Shown here: positions 27,895 through 32,654 of the stretch, one piece after another
Numbering within the stretch: position 1 is the first letter of the stretch
Layout: each line of letters opens with the position of its first letter
From: Prevotellaceae bacterium
GTDB lineage: Bacteria > Bacteroidota > Bacteroidia > Bacteroidales > UBA932
Length of the DNA: 32,654 bases
Reading direction: 5' to 3'
Assembly: GCA_031263585.1 (NCBI GenBank)
Contig: JAISFN010000084.1
Span: 1-32,654, forward strand
Program-made: the position numbers and the translations under genes
The notes under the pieces: generated by a model
The model's input: only the letters and a program-made list of their open reading frames with translations
The model's database searches: none
Told to the model about the DNA's origin: nothing

Positions 27895-28419
27895 TCAGAT
27901 TGATGGAATATGCAGGTTATCCCCCCATTTACCATGCACTTTTAATACCTGTTCTATAATATCGCGTACACAACCATCACCTCCGTTATAATTCGATATA
28001 TACTGGGCTATCCGTTTTACTTCGGGCACAGCGTCGGCAGGGCAGGTTGGCATGCCGCATACCTGCATCACATCAATATCCGGAATATCGTCACCCATAA
28101 ACAATACATCGTTACGCTGTAAACCATATTTAGCGCAAAAATCATTGAAATCGGGCAATTTATAACGCGACCTTAAATAAATATCGGTTACACCCAATTG
28201 ATTATAACGCTTTATGATGGTTTCGGACGAACCTCCAGTAATAATCGCAATCGGGAAACCGACCGAAACTGCATAACGTATAGCAAACCCATCTTTCGAA
28301 TTAAATTGACGAAACAAATCACCATCCTTATACATCATAACCATGCTGTTGGTCATAACCCCGTCAACATCAAAAGCAAGTGCTTTAATTTTATGCAATT
28401 CAGCTTTAAAATTACTCAT
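27895..28419 (-). CDS. KdsC-like HAD phosphatase
   Basis: This 174-residue HAD-IIIA protein has no cap domain. Motif I is AFDVDGVMTN with D17 and D19, motif II ITGGSS (about 60-65), motif III K87 in YKLPD, and motif IV MGDDIPD with D110 and D111. This set matches 3-deoxy-D-manno-octulosonate-8-phosphate phosphatase (KdsC), a step in Kdo synthesis for lipopolysaccharide. Related HADs with other substrates share the motifs, so the substrate is inferred. It starts 7 bases after the DUF2520 gene, so the two are likely co-transcribed. Confidence 0.87.
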   Translation of the reverse strand: MSNFKAELHKIKALAFDVDGVMTNSMVMMYKDGDLFRQFNSKDGFAIRYAVSVGFPIAIITGGSSETIIKRYNQLGVTDIYLRSRYKLPDFNDFCAKYGLQRNDVLFMGDDIPDIDVMQVCGMPTCPADAVPEVKRIAQYISNYNGGDGCVRDIIEQVLKVHGKWGDNLHIPSI

Positions 28420-28426
28420 AGTTAGA

Positions 28427-29221
28427 TTATTTATTGTAATTATTTAGTATATTCTCCGACAGCATCTGGTAAATTTCCAATTCGGCTGGATGACTTGCCA
28501 AAAAACCGGCATGGCGGTTTAATGTTAACATATCGTGCCTGATTGCCGGCCCTGTTTGTACATCGGCAGGATTTTCTACCGATAAAGCCTTCTCAATAGT
28601 TTCACGAATTAACGGGTTCAGCCAAGCTTTATTTAGTTTATTCTCTTCCATTATACCGCTTGCTACAGCCAACAAATGGTTTACAAAATTGCAGGCAAAC
28701 ACCCCCGCCACATGTAAGGACAAGCGTTGTTGCGTATTAATTTTAAAAACTTTTGAAGACAAGTGTCCGGCAAATTCCTTTAAAACATCAAGTACCCAAA
28801 GATTCACAGCTTCGATAAAAATAGGTACCGAACTGAAATCATTTATTACCTTTGCTTTCGAAAATGTTTGCAATGGGTACAAAACCCCGTAACACTCAGT
28901 ATATCCTTTAAAAATATTTAATGGGATACTTCCCGATGTATGAACCACAATGCCCTGCACAACAGGCATAAATTTCAATACATTTTCAATCTGGTTGTCA
29001 GGTACTGCAATTACATATAAATCGGCCCTAGTAAATACCGATGCTAAATCGGCTGTATAACAACTGCCTATTACTCCGGCTAAACTTTCGGCATGTTCCA
29101 AATGCAGGCTATATATCTGTATAATATTATAATAGTGTAACCGGTGCAATGTTATGGCAAGCGATGTTGCCACATTCCCGCTGCCGATTATTACAATATC
29201 TTTAATATACTTTATTTCCAT
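28427..29221 (-). CDS. Rossmann-fold protein with DUF2520
   Basis: The 264-residue cytoplasmic protein has an N-terminal Rossmann motif, VIIGSGNVATSLAITL (about 10-25), and a conserved VVHTSGSIPLNIF segment (about 92-104). The all-helical DUF2520 domain (about 130-258) follows, with LSLHVAGVFACNFVNHLLA. The layout resembles ketopantoate/6-phosphogluconate-type NAD(P)-dependent dehydrogenases. No substrate is established for the family. It leads the cluster DUF2520, KdsC-like, Maf, a gene order common in Bacteroidota. A hairpin terminator lies 15 bases before its start codon. Confidence 0.88.
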   Translation of the reverse strand: MEIKYIKDIVIIGSGNVATSLAITLHRLHYYNIIQIYSLHLEHAESLAGVIGSCYTADLASVFTRADLYVIAVPDNQIENVLKFMPVVQGIVVHTSGSIPLNIFKGYTECYGVLYPLQTFSKAKVINDFSSVPIFIEAVNLWVLDVLKEFAGHLSSKVFKINTQQRLSLHVAGVFACNFVNHLLAVASGIMEENKLNKAWLNPLIRETIEKALSVENPADVQTGPAIRHDMLTLNRHAGFLASHPAELEIYQMLSENILNNYNK

Positions 29222-29235
29222 ACTACCGCAAAAAT

Positions 29236-29272
29236 ATAAAAAAAACGGAGGCTATTCAAATACAGCCTCCGT
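29236..29272 (-). terminator. Intrinsic-terminator-like hairpin in the leader of the DUF2520 gene
   Basis: A perfect 9-bp stem, ACGGAGGCT (29245-29253 on plus) with AGCCTCCGT (29264-29272), has a 10-base loop and a T8 tract on the minus strand. It points toward the DUF2520 gene, whose ATG follows 15 bases later. No minus-strand gene ends here. It is therefore an attenuator-like element or the end of a small unannotated RNA. Confidence 0.75.
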
Positions 29273-29452
29273 ATCGCATAACAACACAAACCAAAACAAA
29301 TATTCTAAAATTAATTCTAATTAAGACTTATTGTAAATTTATGACAAATAGCATACCAAAATCGAAAAAACATTTATATAAATATCAACATAAACCGAAA
29401 CAATTATTTATAAACAAAATACAATATATATTCCCCTATATAAAAAGTATGT

Positions 29453-29460
29453 TAACTTTG
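29453..29460 (+). promoter_or_regulatory. Candidate -7 element of the metallophosphoesterase gene
   Basis: TAACTTTG matches TAnnTTTG, 20 bases before the ATG at 29481. The -33 region lacks TTTG. Confidence 0.5.
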
Positions 29461-29480
29461 TAAGCTAAAAAATTAAATAG

Positions 29481-30623
29481 ATGAACGCAAAATTTATACT
29501 ATTTATAATAATCATTTTCACAATTTATTTTTCGATTAACCTGTATTTATTTATAAGGGGTTGGCAAGCTTTATCGTCGATACATTCAATACGGCCTGTA
29601 TACAGTATAATATTTGTAATATTTTGTTTATCATTCATAGCCATGATATTCGGTGAAGTAAAGCTGCCCGATACCATAACCGGAGTTTTATACCCCATAG
29701 GATCAACGTGGTTGGCTGCAATACTTTACTTTACAATGTGTGTTGTTTTTTTCGACCTTCTCAGGATTATCAACCATTTTATCCCCATATTCCCCCAGAT
29801 AATAACAACAAACTATGCAAAAGTTAAGTTAATAACATTTTGCGTATCCGTAACAATTGTTGCAATAACCTGTATTATCGGTAACTACCATTTTACACAT
29901 CCAACGGTAACCAAGCTTGAGCTTGACATTGTTAAAAATGCCGGCGGTAAAAAACAGTTGCACATAGTTATGGCGAGCGATTTACATTTGGGACATGCTA
30001 TTAAAAACAACAGTTTGAAAAACTATGTTGAACTGATTAATTCTTTAAAACCTGATATAGTTTTGTTTGCCGGAGATATTATTGACCGCGATTTAAACTA
30101 TGTAATTAAAGAAGATATTGGCAGAGAGTTTAAAAAGCTTAATGCGCCGTTGGGTGTGTATGCTGTTTTAGGTAATCACGAGTATATCAGTCAACATGTT
30201 GATGATGCGGTCCGTTATTTCGAACAATCGGGTATTACCATGTTGTGCGATAGTGTAGTTAATATCGAAAACAGCTTTTACATTGTCGGGCGAGATGACC
30301 GTACAAACCCGCAACGTAAACCTTTAAGCTCACTTGTTGACACTGTTGATAAAACACTCCCCGTAATTACGCTCGATCATCAACCCACACATTTGGAAGA
30401 AGCTGAAAATGTCGGGATCGATTTACAATTATCAGGACATACACATAACGGGCAGCTATTTCCGTTGAATTATGTTACACAACGGGTATACGAAGTATCA
30501 TACGGATATAAAAAGAAAGGAAATACGAATGTATATGTTTCGTCGGGTTTAGGGTTATGGGGGCCTCCTTTCCGCATCGGAACTAAATCGGAAGTTGTGG
30601 ATATAATTTTACATTTTGAATAA
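29481..30623 (+). CDS. Membrane-anchored metallophosphoesterase
   Basis: This 380-residue protein has about four membrane helices in the first 135 residues (around 4-25, 40-60, 72-95 and 115-135). A calcineurin-type phosphoesterase domain follows. The metal-binding residues are readable in order: MASDLHLGH (D167, H169), FAGDIIDRD (D199), LGNHEY (N232, H233), LDHQPTH and LSGHTHNGQ. All are present. The layout resembles YkuE/YaeI-like membrane phosphoesterases, some of which act on lipid-linked substrates such as UDP-diacylglucosamine. The substrate cannot be read here. It is divergent from the DUF2520 cluster and stands alone. Confidence 0.88.
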   Translation: MNAKFILFIIIIFTIYFSINLYLFIRGWQALSSIHSIRPVYSIIFVIFCLSFIAMIFGEVKLPDTITGVLYPIGSTWLAAILYFTMCVVFFDLLRIINHFIPIFPQIITTNYAKVKLITFCVSVTIVAITCIIGNYHFTHPTVTKLELDIVKNAGGKKQLHIVMASDLHLGHAIKNNSLKNYVELINSLKPDIVLFAGDIIDRDLNYVIKEDIGREFKKLNAPLGVYAVLGNHEYISQHVDDAVRYFEQSGITMLCDSVVNIENSFYIVGRDDRTNPQRKPLSSLVDTVDKTLPVITLDHQPTHLEEAENVGIDLQLSGHTHNGQLFPLNYVTQRVYEVSYGYKKKGNTNVYVSSGLGLWGPPFRIGTKSEVVDIILHFE

Positions 30624-30644
30624 CACCAAGCCGCTAACCATCAA

Positions 30645-30700
30645 ATTGTCATGCTGAGGAAAACGAAGCATTTCTACCCTTTACTCTGTTCAGAATGATA
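30645..30700 (+). repeat. Dispersed intergenic repeat, copy 3
   Basis: ATTGTCATGCTGAGG with ACGAAGCATTT is another member of the repeat family seen at 24898 and 24997. A reverse partner, TTCAGAATGAT, closes the unit at 30690-30700, so it can fold into an imperfect hairpin. Confidence 0.55.
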
Positions 30701-30734
30701 GTATGATAAAATTCGATATCAGAACATTATAGAA

Positions 30735-30873
30735 ACCTATTAAGCTATAGTGTTCTCCTCTTTTGCACTTGCGGCAAATTACTCCTTCTTTATCTCCATA
30801 TTCCTTGAATTGTGCTTTACAGCTGATTTTCATCTGGAAAACTATCTACAAAATTTTATAAGTTCATTTGCAT
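30735..30873 (-). pseudogene. IS1595-type transposase remnant, N-terminus only
   Basis: From ATG 30873 (or 30867) the minus strand reads MNL, a stop, then NFVDSFPDENQ. After a one-base frame change near 30820 it continues CKAQFKEYGDKEGVICRKCK and GEHYSLIG. FPDE-x-x-C-x-x-x-F-K-E-Y-x-D-x-x-G-V-x-C-x-x-C is the zinc-ribbon start of IS1595-family transposases. The reading ends near 30735 with no later homology visible. At least one stop and one frameshift break it. The open frame on the plus strand across this region is the shadow of this fragment. Confidence 0.68.
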
Positions 30874-30989
30874 GCTATTTTTCTGGATATAAAGATAATA
30901 AATTTATTACTGGTACCAAAGCGGATATTCATTTTTGTTTTTACTGGTATAGTATGTTAAAAAGAAGTAATATTATTTTTCCGTTTTAA

Positions 30990-31021
30990 TTGAGAAATAA
31001 TGTATTCTTTTGTAACTTTGC
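30990..31021 (+). promoter_or_regulatory. Bacteroides-type promoter of gap
   Basis: TTG (30991-30993) and TAACTTTG (31014-31021) stand 20 bases apart, close to the Bacteroidota -33/-7 consensus. The leader to the gap ATG is about 30 bases. Confidence 0.65.
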
Positions 31022-31045
31022 ATTGATTTAAAAGGTATAATTTAA

Positions 31046-32065
<1,020 letters not shown>

Positions 32066-32109
32066 CAAGATAGATTTGAAATCGTTACCGATTTTAAGGA
32101 AGACATCGC

Positions 32110-32134
32110 CAGGCAAGGCGGCGCCTGTTTGTTT
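32110..32134 (+). terminator. Weak candidate terminator of gap
   Basis: CAGGC and GCCTG pair around an 8-base loop with TTTGTTTA after it, 45 bases past the gap stop. The stem is short and the T-run interrupted. Confidence 0.35.
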
Positions 32135-32236
32135 ACGAAAATTCAGGGCAACCGCAGCAAAATTTCATATATTTTATAAATATCTGATTGTAAAAATATT
32201 GTGATTTGATTCATTTTGTTTGGATAGATAATATTA

Positions 32237-32477
32237 GGGTGGCAATGTAAAAAGTATGCTGATGTAATATTTTTATATATAGCTCATTATAATCAAATTT
32301 AAAAACTTCATATCGTTGTTATTTAGAATGATTACAAGCAACTGAATTGTAAATGACTGATTATATGATATTTTTTAAATTAAATATTTTATTTTGATGA
32401 TTTAATAAATATTAAATTCGCTTTTACATGATTGGATGCCAATAAATTGATGCAGCATACTTTTTGAAACATCACCA
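32237..32477. repeat. Possible MITE-like element with imperfect terminal inverted repeats
   Basis: GGTGGCAATGT before AAAAAGTATGCTG (32249-32261) faces CAGCATACTTTTT (32453-32465) followed by GAAACATCACC. The 13-base part is a perfect inverted pair, and GGTG/CACC mark the outer ends. The 240-base interior is AT-rich and non-coding. No clear target duplication is seen, so this is tentative. Confidence 0.4.
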
Positions 32478-32579
32478 ATAGTAGAAATATCATTTTTATA
32501 ACTAGCATATTATCACAATATTATAGTTGCCCTGAGTGTTTAAAAACTTATTAAAGGCTTTTTAAACGTATTTTAAAAA

Positions 32580-32608
32580 CCCCGAATTTGCTTCGGGGCT
32601 TTTCGTTT
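32580..32608. terminator. Terminator-like hairpin at window end
   Basis: CCCCGAA (32580-32586) pairs with TTCGGGG (32592-32598), 7 bp with a 5-base loop. It is followed by CTTTTCGTTT on plus and flanked by AAAAA on the left, which gives a T-run on minus. It could end a minus-strand gene beyond the edge, or act in both directions. Confidence 0.6.
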
Positions 32609-32654
32609 AAACTTGAGGCTGCCTATTAATGGGCGCCAATCAAAACCGTATAGC

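Larger units (their letters stand above)
32135..32654. other. Gene-free AT-rich end of the window
   Basis: I see no gene from 32135 to the end. It holds a possible MITE-like unit (32237-32477) and a bidirectional terminator-like hairpin (32580-32598). Both strands are full of stops. Confidence 0.6.

Noticed and set aside
30750-30989. 79-residue plus-strand frame before gap
   Set aside because: It is opposite the IS1595-type remnant and has no ribosome binding site or motif.

Overview
The window reads as a chromosomal segment of an anaerobic Bacteroidota, most likely Bacteroidales. Support: (i) several upstream regions carry the Bacteroides-type promoter -7 element TAnnTTTG, in two cases with TTTG exactly 19 bases further upstream; (ii) there is an rseC-rnfBCDGEA operon in the Bacteroides order; (iii) family-level markers are present, namely a DUF4421 protein, a DUF2520/KdsC-like/Maf cluster, a succinate:acetate-type CoA-transferase and a CTnDOT-type integrase without Arg I; (iv) intergenic DNA is AT-rich and full of short degenerate repeats. 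I cannot name the genus.

Layout. Positions 1-5290 are the end of an integrated island next to a tRNA-Phe gene. It holds a tyrosine integrase, a small HTH-like protein, an AAA ATPase with a DUF4143 region, and a wrecked primase-helicase gene resembling TOTE-type conflict systems. That gene has two in-frame stops and two opposing frameshifts, and an IS630-like element cuts off its 3' end and runs off the left edge. Positions 5455-6157 hold a decayed IS1-family transposase. Positions 6269-9996 (minus strand) hold anmK, a secreted M23 peptidase and gmk. Positions 10093-15960 hold the Rnf operon, from a consensus promoter to an intrinsic terminator. Positions 16302-23690 (plus strand) hold gyrB and then four envelope-related genes: an M23/LysM peptidase, a CapA-like protein, ftsE and pbpC. 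Positions 23850-26707 (minus strand) hold a DUF4421 protein and a CoA-transferase. Positions 27177-29221 (minus strand) hold DUF2520, KdsC-like and Maf genes behind a leader that contains a textbook terminator. Positions 29481-32065 (plus strand) hold a membrane metallophosphoesterase and gap, separated by a newly recognisable IS1595-type transposase remnant.

How the genes fit together. Rnf couples reduced ferredoxin to NAD+ reduction and ion export, GAPDH supplies NADH from glycolysis, and the CoA-transferase fits a fermentative succinate/acetate metabolism. Many of the other genes concern envelope building and recycling: AnmK, two M23 peptidases, PBP1C, FtsE and the KdsC-like phosphatase.

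Novelty. I see no intact, clearly undescribed system. The most interesting items are the dead primase-helicase gene, the 7-base-period degenerate repeats upstream of gyrB and after pbpC, the terminator-like leader before the DUF2520 gene, the Thr-rich RnfG tail with a second SGAT motif, and a possible MITE-like element after gap. All calls come from reading the sequence; no database search was run.
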